Shown here: in pieces, positions 10,618 to 20,872 of the stretch | Position numbering within the stretch: the stretch's first letter is position 1 | Layout: every line of letters begins with the position of its first letter | Assembly (NCBI GenBank): GCA_029532415.1 | Contig: JAQOTA010000061.1 | Coordinates: forward strand, 1-64,000 | Origin: Marasmius tenuissimus | Taxonomy: Eukaryota; Basidiomycota; Agaricomycetes; Agaricales; Marasmiaceae | Reading direction: 5' to 3' | DNA length: 64,000 nucleotides | The notes under the pieces: generated by a model | Told to the model about the DNA's origin: nothing | What the model saw: only the letters and a program-made list of their open reading frames with translations | Databases searched by the model: none | Translations under genes and position numbers: made by a program

Positions 10618-13110
10618 TGCCTCTTCCAAATGTTCTTGTCCTCAGCTGCACTGAGACGGAGAAATACCGCTCAGGATATATCTGAAGCAAATTCAGAAGT
10701 GACTATGCGAAGAACTGTCGTGTATCGCAGCACTTACACCTCTCCCTCACTCGACCGCTTCAACGGTCAACTCAAGATTCTGCACAGCTACTGTGTCTGT
10801 ATGCTATCTCCAACTCGTAGGTGAGCACTCGCTCTACTCACTTGAATTAGTTCATGACTGCCTCAACAAACCTCTTCAGTCCTTGCTTTTCAACCAAATA
10901 CTCTGTATGCCGTCCGGACCTCCTTTCTCAGATTTGTAACTGACGGAAGGTAACCGTCTTGATCTCAGCGGCTCTTACTCTCATTGATGGAGGAACTCTG
11001 TAGCAAAGCTGAAAATTGTCTGCTTCTGTCGCTGGGCCACGCAAAGGAAGTCGGATTCCGATCAGCTGCTGAAACACTATCTGGCGCAGGTTTCCGCAAT
11101 ACGAAGTACAACGAAAGACGCAAATTGTACAAATCATGGTGTCGTGAGTACTTTTGTTCCTCAGTGCGTGCATCTAGACAATCTACTAATCACCATTACT
11201 TCAGGAGAGTTGGGTCCGTTTTCACGACTGTTTCTAGAGCCTTTCGTGCAAAGGTCTGCCGCCCAATTCCTAAGCTTAGATGTTGTCTTACTCTTTGTGC
11301 AGGCTATAGTCATATATTGATCGTCCTCGTAAATCGCGAATATTCGATATCTCTGTAGCTTTAGTCGCTGTAAATCCTTAGGGTGTCTTACCCCACACTA
11401 TCCAAACTCTGTTGTAGCTGTCGTCGAGGCTGAACCGATGAATCCTCGGATGGGAACAATGGAACGTAATATCAAGTGTCAGAGGTGTGGTGAAGGTAGG
11501 ACGGAGTGCCATGGTCACTTTGGTTATAGAGAGTTGGCTAGGCCTGTGTTTCATTCTGGTGCGTTCCCGGCTTATCCCGTTGCAGAATGACAACTCATCG
11601 CCTCAAACTTGAATCGCAGGTTATATATTTGTGTGAACTGTGGAAAGCTCAAGGCCGTACGGTGAGTTCTTAACCCTTTCTTTTATTCGTTTCGCACTCC
11701 GACCCAAATTCCTGGCGGCCCTCCATTTACCACGGTGGATACGAACCCGACCTACGTCGTCCTGACAGTCGAGACCTCCAGCTGTGCTCAGGCGAGGGAT
11801 ACCCGCGTTTTAGGTCGCTTGTTGTTTGGGGACACCGCAGAAGAGCCCAAGAAAGGGCATGGTGGTTACGGTCACGTACAGCCTCTCGTGCAGAAAGAGG
11901 GCTTGAAGCTTTTCTTGCAGTGCAAGAAGCTGAATTATGACGACGAGCTTTGTGGTATCGACGACTCGCTCCAAGTCACTTGCTTGGGGGAGATACGAGC
12001 AAGATGGTGCTCCTGTTCACGTTATCTCAGAATTCGAGTAGTTGTTGCAGGTGAGACTTGCATTGTAGGCAACGTTCCAGATGCTGACGGCGACTCCAGT
12101 TTCAAGTTGCGACTTACATGTACAATGATATTGCGGGTATTCCTCAGGCGTTGCAAAAGTCTGGTCGGTCGGTCAAGGCCATTCGAGCTTGTCTGAATGG
12201 CAAGGAGGGTCATTTGCGAGGGAACCTGATGGGAAAGCGTAAGGATATCTCCGCACGTACTGTCGGGCTGGACGAAATCGGGATACCGAGAAGCAAATCC
12301 CGACTTCGATAGTGATGAAATGAAAATGTAGTAAGTGTCTCTTCAAGTTCGCAAGAGGAATGTAACCTACGTCTTACCTTTCTCTAGTGTTCTCCAAAGC
12401 AAAGAGACTCGGGCTGAGCTCACCCAAGTAGCTTGGATGCCACGGGTCGGTTTGCGTAGAAGAACCTGCAGGAGGACAACGATGTCAACCAGATGGTAGT
12501 CGCTGGATCGAAGGGTCGTTCATTGCCATCTCGCAGGTGTCGGTGTGTGGGGCAGCAACGTGTGGAAGGGAAACACATCTTTTTCGGATTCCGGCACGGG
12601 ACACTCCCTAGGATTTGTCGAGGAACTTTACCTCCTCCGAGGGTTGACACCACAGGTGTCCTTCCACGCCATGGCCGGGAGAGGATATCGTTGATACCGC
12701 TTTCGAAACGGCTGAGACTGGTTATACCCAGCGTTCGTAAATGGAGGCTATGGAGGATGCCATGATCTACTATCACGCGACGGTGCGGAATCGTTTGGGG
12801 CTCTTATCCAGTTCGTCTGCAGAAAAGACGGCACGGACAGTGCATTTATCGAGCAGTAGAGCACCGACACCTTCAAAATCATCGACAAGGAGTTCGAATA
12901 TGATTACCGAGCAGATGACACCAATCCCAGTGTCGGGTTTGACGATAGCTTTTTGGAGGTTTAGGCAAAGCTCAAGGAGGAGTTTGTTACGGTCTTTATA
13001 CCACGTATCGTCTAGAACTCGATGTAGATTTCCCCTATTGATCGATGAAAGACCAACGACCTCAAACGGGCGTATCTAATCGACTAGGTTCAGGCTTCAT
13101 ACGATCGCCG
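10618..13110 (+). pseudogene. Decayed RNA polymerase II largest subunit (RPB1-like) gene
   Basis: Fragments in the correct order match the largest subunit of RNA polymerase II. At 11437-11560 the zinc clamp reads [19 protein letters not shown], then [16 protein letters not shown]. Near 11640 it reads VNCGKLKAV. At 11850-11930 GHVQPLVQKEGLKLF and near 12000-12030 GAPVHVISEFE. At 12118-12260 [14 protein letters not shown] runs into LRGNLMGKR and SARTV, then [10 protein letters not shown]. At 12490-12560 DVNQMVVAGSKGS appears. At 12600-12800 there are the trigger-loop region (FVEELYLLRGLTPQ, FHAMAGR) and ETAETGY, and then an EYDYRADDTN segment to about 13050. Frames switch repeatedly, there are in-frame stops, and several hundred residues between GIPRS and NDVNQM are missing. 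The CTD heptads were not found. The part left of 11400 is uncertain. It cannot encode a polymerase subunit; the functional gene must lie elsewhere. Confidence 0.85.
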
Positions 13111-13338
13111 GGCCATTGCCCGTGATCTTCTGGGTCGGTGATTGGGGTGAGCTTTGGGCCTCGTTCCACGAATAAAGCGGTTGAAATCAAGTCGAAGTTT
13201 CTGGGAAGCTTGTCGATGAACAAAAGCGCCAGAGTGTTGAAGCACTCAGCAAGCATTGTAGGTGAGTGCAAACTCTTATTTCTGTCTGTACCTGCGCTCA
13301 TCATACATAGAAGAAGTGACCACTGATCCGTTTCACCG

Positions 13339-14131
13339 TCATGTTGCGGGAGGGCATTCCAAAGACGCCGTTGCCATCATTATAATGATCGGGAATATCT
13401 TCGTCTTGAACGTGTCCTCTCCGTTTCTTTTCTGCAATTCGAAGGTTTCACAGTGTCGTCTACCGCCTGTTGCAACGTCAGCTGTGATCTGTTAGTATAT
13501 AAGCTACTTACAGTCCTTGCAGGTCTCGTTCGGTTTTCGGAGGCAAATCTTTGCCAATTCCAGGTGAACAAGGCGCTCTAATCTGTGCGTGAGGGTGGCA
13601 GGGGAGATGAGAAAACGCAATACATACCAGTTCGGTGAGAGTAGAGCACCGGAATGGGGTCATACCATGTGTGCCGCTGTGACGGACACTGTATGGCCCA
13701 TTCCTTCTTCCGTCGTTCAATATCGTTCGTTCTTCCCACCTTGAAAACAACGCCATCGCTGAACTCATTCTCGCCTTCGATACAAAACGCGTAGATGAAT
13801 GCAGCCGTGTCGTGGGGCGAAAGAGATTTGACGAGATAGAATTCGATCTTGCATAGGACAACCCAAACTATGCTGCCGTGAGTCATTCCCTCATGTCCTA
13901 TCACTTCTACTAACCTCCCTGTTTCTCTGATGCTTCAAGGCCTTGCAGCGAAGGATGGGAGTGCAATTTTACTAGCGAGTCAGGAGGTAGTAAAGCCCGA
14001 TAGCGTTTTGGGAGGTCGACAATTGTACAAAAATTGACTGTAGCCATGGATGGGAGAGCCATGATGTGTCTATTTAAGCTTTCTCCCGCGCGCACAACTT
14101 GAACACCAACCTCGATGTTGGCTTTCATCAA
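13339..14131 (-). CDS. T5orf172-domain protein (GIY-YIG-like nuclease fold)
   Basis: Four exons (13915-14131, 13628-13867, 13512-13577, 13339-13466) join in phase to 216 residues. The first ATG is at 14131; a second in-frame ATG (MALPSMATVNF) at 14062 may be the real start. The core reads AAFIYAFCIEG, then VVFKVGRTNDIERRKKEWAI and, after an intron, HRTERLVHLELAKICL. This is the T5orf172/DUF1766 pattern, a GIY-YIG-related fold, with the IYAF strand, the KVGRTxxxxRR helix and the ERLVHLEL helix. A Cys-x2-Cys (CKDCGRRH) follows, as is usual in fungal members. The function in fungi is unknown; nuclease activity is possible but not shown. The gene is complete although it sits between two wrecked genes on the opposite strand. 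Confidence 0.75.
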
Positions 14132-14259
14132 GATTCGGCGCCGGAGAGGACCCGGCGACAGTTCGTAGGATCGGTTGGAGAAATCTTAGCAGGTGCGTTT
14201 TAGTGCTGTTATTTTCTGCGTTTTCGCATCGTTAACCTCTTTTCTCTCTTACTGTCATC

Positions 14260-16110
14260 AGTTCCATGAGCGAATCTTCACCACCTTCACAAGGCAGGCC
14301 CCCCATCTACTATCGAGGATCGTATCGACTGAAACATTGTGAAAATCTTGATGCCTTACCACTTCTCCGCACATCGTTGAACGTCTCGAAAAAGAAATCG
14401 CCACAACGGGCAATGAATCGTCAACATCGTTTTCACGGCACGCAAAAGAATTCGAAAACGACATCTGCCTGATTCCATCAACACCACTGGTAACCCGATT
14501 GGTCTGCGTGTCGTTGGATGTGACGACTCGTCGGACGTTAATTCTGGGATTGCGGGGAGGTCAGGCGGGAGTTTAGGCGAGTTGGATGGGCTGAACGCCT
14601 TCATATGTTCCGTGAGTCCTCAGTCATCTCGTGCTGTATGCTCACACGTTCTTGTAGACCCTATGCATCGCCATACTCCAGGCGCGGTGATCAACAGCAG
14701 CGGCAACGACAATGTTCTCAAAACCCACAGAAACTCTGACCAACTCCGATACGCCAGCTTTTAAAGTGATCGGGTCTCTCAGCCGCTTCAACTGATCACC
14801 AAGTTTCCATCGCTGCTTCATCCCTCCGCCGCCATCCCTTGTCATCGATTCGCCGCGAAGATCATCGAGAGCAGCAAGCCAGGCAACTCCTGCTGCTTTT
14901 CATCGTTCCGGGCCTGACTTGCGACAAAGACTCAAGGTCATCAACGCCGGTGAGAGAATTGAGACTTTCGAGCGGTACGAGGGTTTCAGATGATGGCTCA
15001 TTGGTGCGTGTGCTTTCCGCATTGCTCCTTCGGTCATGTCTAACGTGGTTATCTCTTTCTCTTTATACTCAGAATCTGTAGTCAAGCTATATGACGCCAG
15101 GCAAAACAAGATTCACCACTTACAGACAAAGAATATGCGTTACAGCTCCACGTAGAGCTCGCGAAATTTTTCTTGGGTGCTATGGAGGACAAGCGGATTG
15201 CGGAGTCTCAGTGCCGCGATTGATACCGATTTGTGTCTTGTTGAGCAGATTACGACTAGAGAACAAGCGGTGGAAGACGATCATCGTTATGCCGCCGCGT
15301 TGCTCGTGGAGAGCCTGTTCCCAAAAAGTCTGACGTTCAGAGGAGGATAGAGGATTCTGAAGTCGTCCATAGGCGGAGGTATGATTATTTTCGCGTTCTC
15401 ACATACTCGACTAGCCCTGATGATGTTTTTAGGGACTCCCTTCATGCTATGGACAATCGAAATGCGACCACCTTGGAAAGCAACAGCGCTCAAGGAACCT
15501 CCGGAAGGTCTACATAACTCTCATCTTATCATGTCCAACTCGCTCACGCTCTTCCAGCATGATTGTATTATATACATCATTCGCATACTAGTACCCCACG
15601 AATGAGCCTCCATGCCACAGCATGTGGTCATCACTATGGCCGGGGCTGCTCGGTAGATCTAGTCCAAGCCTGCACGAGAGACGAATCGCTATATCCTCTT
15701 CGCTGCTGCAAGCAGAACCTCTCGCTCCCCAGCGTGTTCCCCTTCCTCAACACCAAAACCCGTATCAGCTTCCAAATCAACGTGAGTTCGACGTCCAGTC
15801 CAATAACCGACTTTATTACACCCACCCCGTCTGCTCCATTTTCTTGGGCTCTAACACGGGCGGAAAAGGGACGATTACCTACACGACCTGCTTCACGACG
15901 ATGTATACCGGCTACAAGAGAGCTTTACATGAAGTGTCCCGTCAACTCCAAGCCCTAGCTCACGAAGAGGGCTATCAGACCTGTCCCGGATGTCGAAGAA
16001 TCATCGACCTTCACCATAGATGCTTCCACAAGATGTACAAATTTGGAACTCAGTTACCCCAAAGCCGCTTCATCGAAGAGGAAGCAGATCGTGCGATGAG
16101 GTGAGCTTTC
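14260..16110 (+). pseudogene. Decayed RING/IBR (RBR-type) E3 ligase gene
   Basis: Pieces in order on the plus strand match a fungal RING-between-RING protein. They include VKLYDARQNKIHHLQTKNM near 15080, LCLVEQITTREQAVEDDHRY at 15235-15295, a RING remnant near 15610-15720 (HATACGHHYGRGC, ACTRDESLYPLRCC) and an IBR remnant at 15800-16060 (FLGSNTGGKGTITYTTCFTT, QTCPGCRRIIDLHHRCFHKM). The frame changes several times and stops interrupt it. Several positions that should be zinc-binding Cys are Tyr or other residues (TYTTCFTTMYTGYKRAL). The second RING is gone. The left boundary is uncertain; ORFs at 14266-14720 may be its N-terminal part. Confidence 0.75.
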
Positions 16111-16780
16111 CTCCCGAGCTATACGACTTGTCCTCATTCTCACCATGCAGATCATCAGTAGCCGCGCTGTCGAACTTGCTATCATTTACTACGGACGCCA
16201 CCTCTTTATTGCCTTGAAGCTCCTGCTAGGAGACCCCGTCGCCGGAAGCCACCGAGAACGACCTACGTCTGGTGAGACTGGTCGTGCCGGAACTTTCACC
16301 GGCCCACCTTACTCTCAAAGGCCAAGGCTGTGGGCAGACTGTTATCTTATCAACAATTATTGGCGTGATTCATCACGCCGTATAAGGAATTTTTAAATAC
16401 ATATATCAGTAATTGAATATAATATTTCTGAGGATTATATATCATGTTTTAAAGTCCGCTCGATCACAAGCCTCAAGTCGACAACCTGTGGGCAACTGAC
16501 GGTAATCAGAGTATTACTCGTTTTTCCCGCACAAGACCGCGTTTTGCCCGCAGTGCGAGTTGACACCAATTGTGACACAAAGAATAAAGAGAAAATCAAG
16601 CGCCACTGGAAATCTTGTTGGTCATAATCGTAGCGATTCCCGTTTATCAGTAATGTTCGCTTTTTTGCTCCTTTTGTAGCGCGCTATCATCACCGATAGT
16701 TATGACAGTTTCATTCCGTTGCGTTGTGCAGGATCGAGAGAGTAGACACATCATATTCCCGCTACTGACGTAAGGAAGTA
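16110..16780. other. AT-rich intergenic stretch
   Basis: Short ORFs only, none recognisable. The part around 16380-16450 is strongly AT-rich. It separates the RBR pseudogene from the AGCGCC array. Confidence 0.4.
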
Positions 16781-17254
16781 GAAGGGTATTTACCATGGTG
16801 AAAAAAAAAAGCTCGCTTCGTGAGAATTCTGCCTTTTGGCGCCCAAAACGTGACCAACAGACGCCGTTCATCCTCGAAAGCGCCGTCCAAGCGCCATAAC
16901 ACTCAAATCTAGCGCCATCCATACAAATTTAAGCGCTACTCCGTACTGAATTTCTCTCGATGCAAGGGGAAGAATGACAGCTCGCCCATTCAGTCGGTGA
17001 GGCTTGGCGCGACAAAAATTGGCGCCATGTCAGCCCGTTAAGCGCCATGTCAATCTTTTAAGCGCCGCTCTTGCCGTTTATAAGCGCTGTCCCTCGCTGT
17101 CCTGGACTCTGCCACAGCGCAGCTTTCTGTTGGGTCTTCTTAAGCACTTAGAAGCTGCTACTCGGACCAAGATTCAGCATGATGATGACCATCATGCACC
17201 TCTCAAACACAGCGTCTTCGAGAGCTTTAGAGACTCCAGTTTTAACTTTGGGTA

Positions 17255-17292
17255 ATTACGAGGAGCCGGCCAAAGGCCGGGCGACGAGTAAT
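17255..17292. repeat. GC hairpin type 1, copy 1
   Basis: Outer stem ATTAC/GTAAT (17255-17259 with 17288-17292). Inner stem CCGGCC/GGCCGG (17266-17271 with 17275-17280) around an AAA loop. The invariant flanks are GAGGAG on the left and GCGACGA on the right. It opens a cassette that closes with the type 2 hairpin at 17541-17573. Confidence 0.8.
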
Positions 17293-17540
17293 GCTCTCTG
17301 TTAGCATTCGTACTCAACATCTGACTATGTAGCTAGTAGGTTCATGAGTGTATCTGACTCATCACAGTACCAAAAAACAGGCACAATATCAATGGAGTTG
17401 CTTCCAAAGCCCTCAGGAGTCAGGCCTGGGCCCTGTACTGTAAGCTGTATGGTAAATCCATGATCTGTACCCCAATTTGAGTCTTCCATAGGGTTGTAAA
17501 CCGTTATTTGAGGCCTTGCTACAGTATAGTCATTGATACT

Positions 17541-17573
17541 TCAGTAGCGGGCCGTGCCGCGTAAGGCGGCGAC
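17541..17573. repeat. GC hairpin type 2, copy 1
   Basis: TCAGTAGCGG, then GCCGTGCCGC, GTAAGGCGGCGAC: a GCCGC/GCGGC stem (17556-17560 with 17566-17570). It is almost identical to the copy at 18511-18543. The sequence between this and the hairpin at 17255 is unique; on the minus strand it reads open for about 70 codons. Confidence 0.8.
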
Positions 17574-18320
17574 AAGGTTATTTACCGTGGCGAAAAAAAA
17601 AGCTCGCTGCGTGAGAATCTCCACGACTGAATGTAATTAAGCGCCATATTAGCGCCATGTTAGCGCCTCACTCAAATATTAGCGCCCCCTATACAGAAAC
17701 TTTTCTGGGGAACGTTGCGAACACATCCATTCAGTCGGACCACCTTGGCAAAAACTCTTGGCGCAAAAACTTAAGCGCCGTGGACGAAGAAGCGCCTCAC
17801 TCAAGCAAACTAGCGCCCTGTAATACATTGATTCCCTGGGGGAACGCTGCAAACTCGCCCATTCAGTCGGACCAGCTTGGCAACAACTCTTGACGCAAAA
17901 ACTTAAGCGCCATGGCCCATGATGGACAGTGAAAAATTAGCGCCATCCTATGTCGTATACTAGCCGACGACAGCCTGGAAATCAAAGTCGCATTTTCTGA
18001 GGCTTCGCACAACCTCGGGCCCAATGTGTCGTGTTCGCCTAGTAGACGCCAACGCAAGAGCGGATACTCAATCGGTGTTTGAGCTGTTGTGGCTGAGAGT
18101 ACAACTTCAACCATGTATGTAGGACCTTGGATTCTGATATCTGTTCACTGCAATCGGTTCAAGCTAGTATTGCAATCATGTTCATTGTAGCCTCTCAAAA
18201 AGCAGTATTGAAGCCACCATATATGTACCTTCACTTTATCTTTGTCGACTATATACAAAGATGACAGGTTGTCCTTCGAGACAAATCTGCAATCATCACT
18301 TAGCCTCACTGGCTCAGGCA

Positions 18321-18359
18321 CTGCGAGGAGCCGGCCTCGAGAGGCCGGGCGGCGAGCAG
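18321..18359. repeat. GC hairpin type 1, copy 2
   Basis: Outer stem CTGC/GCAG (18321-18324 with 18356-18359). Inner stem CCGGCC/GGCCGG around TCGAGA. The flanks GAGGAG and GCGGCGA match copy 1. The outer stem differs in sequence from copy 1 but is again self-complementary. Confidence 0.8.
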
Positions 18360-18510
18360 CGCTCTTCTGCTCGAACCTGCTGATCTCTTGCTCATCTTTG
18401 GCCCATTTTCCGGTTTGAGTGCTTCTGCACGGATAATGGATTGCTGCTAGTTGTGTGAATCTGGAATCATTCGAACTACGGTTATCCAATCTACTAACCG
18501 TACCAGGCCT

Positions 18511-18543
18511 CAGTAGCGGACCGTGCCGCGTAAGGCGGCGACC
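18511..18543. repeat. GC hairpin type 2, copy 2
   Basis: CAGTAGCGGACCGTGCCGC, then GTAAGGCGGCGAC: the same stem as copy 1 with one substitution in the left flank. It closes the second cassette (18321-18543). The minus-strand ORF crossing this cassette (18145-18600) has no recognisable domain. Confidence 0.8.
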
Positions 18544-18599
18544 AGTCATATTAAGAAAATAAAAGCGAGAGGACAAGTAGACGACAAGCGCTCGCGTCA

Positions 18600-19330
18600 T
18601 CGACTGGGGCTTGAGATTAAGGGTAGGTCAAGCATGTTTCGGTAACTCGGGACCGGATTTCCGGCCTGGACCATGACCGTGACCACCGAGTCCAAAATGA
18701 TAATCGTACGTCCAATCTTATAGACAAGCAAAAACTCCACACAATCCCATTTGCCAACTATTCTCGTTTTTGATCAACTTCTCACACATCTATATACGGA
18801 AGCGAAACGACACACCCACACCCCTTCCCCTTCTGCGAGCTTCACCATTGATGGACTTCTGGGAGACCGGGGACACCCAACTCCAGATCCTCCTTTGGGT
18901 GCTACCTCGTCACAGACCCGCTTTCGTTCCTCTCCGTGTAACATATCTTTATCGCTCTCACGTCAATCAAGCCGTCATAAGAACCTACCCTCACTGGCAT
19001 ATGACGATGGAGAAGGCCGTCTCGCATGTGCAACCGTTGGCGGAGATACCAGCTCTTGCCCACCCAGAATAGGATGTAAGCCAAGGGGATCAAGACCGAG
19101 GGAGGAGGAAATTTTAGAAGAGAAGCTGGGTACCTAGAGTATCGAGGCCATAACCATCCGTCAAATCTCTGGGAAATGCTATCTTCTGGCAATACCGCAC
19201 ATAAACTCGTACCTTACCCCTATTCATTCGTAGATGAGTCGAACGCCTTCACGGACGCGCCACAGGTCAGCGTTGAGGTGGTGTACGTCAGTTACCGATG
19301 CTATACCATTGGACCATCGGCAAGCTGGGG
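18600..19330. other. No supported gene
   Basis: Overlapping ORFs of 90-130 codons on both strands show no domain and no consistent splicing. A sequence around 19270-19320 on the minus strand resembles a tRNA A-box (TGGTCCAATGG), but no complete tRNA could be folded. Confidence 0.35.
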
Positions 19331-19339
19331 TTGGATTGA

Positions 19340-20595
19340 GTAGGCACTAGCGGTGTCGGCGATATCTAATAACCCGTCCCATAGCTAGTGCTACAGTCCA
19401 TATGACTCGATATATCCGTATATCGTGGTCCTTATTTCTGGTGAGCTGTGCTTTTTCAAGCGTATTGACCATCACAGAAAAAAGAAACCCGCAAGAAACA
19501 CGTACAAGATCGCGCCAAACATATCCTAAACATCGATTAAGAGCCCTACTCACCAGAAGTCTGATTACCACCTTCAAAAACGCGATAACGTTTTGAACTT
19601 CCCGGCCTCGTCGATGTTGACCGATCAATCACGCCGATTTGAGTAACAGCGAGTAGATATTGTGCGGCGGTTGAGAAGAACTCAATGTACACAGACGTTC
19701 AACCTACATATGGGCAACGCAAAGCAAAGTCGAAGCAATTGGTGATCCATTTCAGGCCAAAATATTCCCGAAGGAAAAATGGTCATTGCCATCGTCGGCT
19801 GACTCCTCGCTTCCAAATACTTGGTGCGAACTTGGCTTTTACCGGGTCAGCATTGACCACCAGAATAGGCAATGAGCCGGGGATTTTCGGTTCCGAAATC
19901 CCCGTCGTCTCGCTTCCCTTAAAGACATAATGGTGTTACCCACATCGACACCCGTTGGTTCTCGTGGAAAGGTATCCAACCTCGAGGACAATCAACCAAA
20001 AATGAGACTGAACGCTCGAAAAGGAATGAGAAGCAAATGCACACAAACGGACTACTTACTTCAACTCGGTCGAGGTATGCATCGTATTCCACAGCCCGCC
20101 AAGACTGAGCGTTTGGATAAACGTCCAACCGATGCTGGTGCCGTAGTTTTTTCCTTGGCTCAACACCGGAAGCAAGTTTCCGGGTGGTAGGTGGCATATC
20201 GCCTCTCAGGCGATACGTCATCCTACCGCCCGAGGGCTTACCTCTGGTGCGATGATGCAGAGCCCTTCGAAGTTTGGTTTCGATTCTCATCTGATATCTC
20301 CTGCAAACACTACTTACCTAGCTTTGATCAAGTAGACCGCACGTGAAAATATCCTCAATGACAGGACCCAGAGCAACTCAAACTGGTCCTGATCGATCTC
20401 TCGATGGACCATCTTCCCCGCAGGATGATCAGGTATATAGTGTTTAAGCCCTAGCACCGAGTTCCATCGACCGGTCTCTGCAGAAATTTGAAAAACCATT
20501 GCGCTGGGAACTAGAAAGGTAGGTTCTCGAATCAGAAGGAGACCCACTATCCACGGCAAACGGCTATGTAGGGGCCGCGGCTCGCGACCGAACAT
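19340..20595 (-). pseudogene. Multi-exon membrane-protein gene, probably broken, family uncertain
   Basis: Reading down the minus strand, the stretch at 20314-20595 is coherent (LPWIVGLLLIREPTFLVPSA, then YIPDHPAGKMVHREIDQDQF and ELLWVLSLRIFSRAVYLIKA). It is followed at 20050-20290 by a basic segment (GKPSGGRMTYRLRGD, YPNAQSWRAVEYDAYLDRVE) that ends at a good GTAAGT donor. Further in-frame pieces occur at 19780-19880 and 19560-19660. Between them are frame changes and a stop. Hydrophobic helices and the overall plan recall fungal membrane-bound acyltransferase or wax-synthase-like proteins, but the diagnostic His was not seen, so I do not assign that function. Confidence 0.35.
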
Positions 20596-20872
20596 TCCAA
20601 CAGACTTGGCGAAGCCTGTCGCATTAGAAGTTAGATTGATGATTACCGCACTAGGAATGGAACCAAAGGGACACCACTACACAGCACCGGGGAAGTTTTT
20701 TTCGAAGGCGCTAACACGGATCTGAGTCACTTCTCAAGGCAATGATACAAAACTCCATCCACCTCAAGTTCCTAACTTGATTTGCTGTACACCTACATCG
20801 GCTAGGATATAAATATGATGCCCCTGAGCATTTAATAGACCACCTCAAAAGTGAAAAGAAACTAGGGGGAAA

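Larger units (their letters stand above)
16780..17950. repeat. Array of AGCGCC-centred motifs with two larger duplicated blocks
   Basis: The hexamer AGCGCC, usually as TTAGCGCC or TAAGCGCC followed by AT, occurs about 15 times between 16860 and 17950. It also occurs as TGGCGCC. Larger units repeat. A motif CATTCAGTCGG..CTTGGC occurs near 16987, 17729 and 17859, and the last two are followed by CTTGACGC/CTTGGCGC, AAAAACTTAAGCGCC. A block TATTTACC, A-run, GCTCGC[T]TCGTGAG occurs near 16790-16825 and again near 17580-17615. No ORF explains it. It is either a non-coding repeat element or the regulatory part of an unidentified mobile element. Confidence 0.75.

Noticed and set aside
19262..19345. 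tRNA-like sequence on the minus strand (A-box TGGTCCAATGG and a GTTCGACTC B-box-like word about 75 bases later)
   Set aside because: No acceptor stem pairing and no plausible anticodon arm could be formed; at best a relic or chance match.
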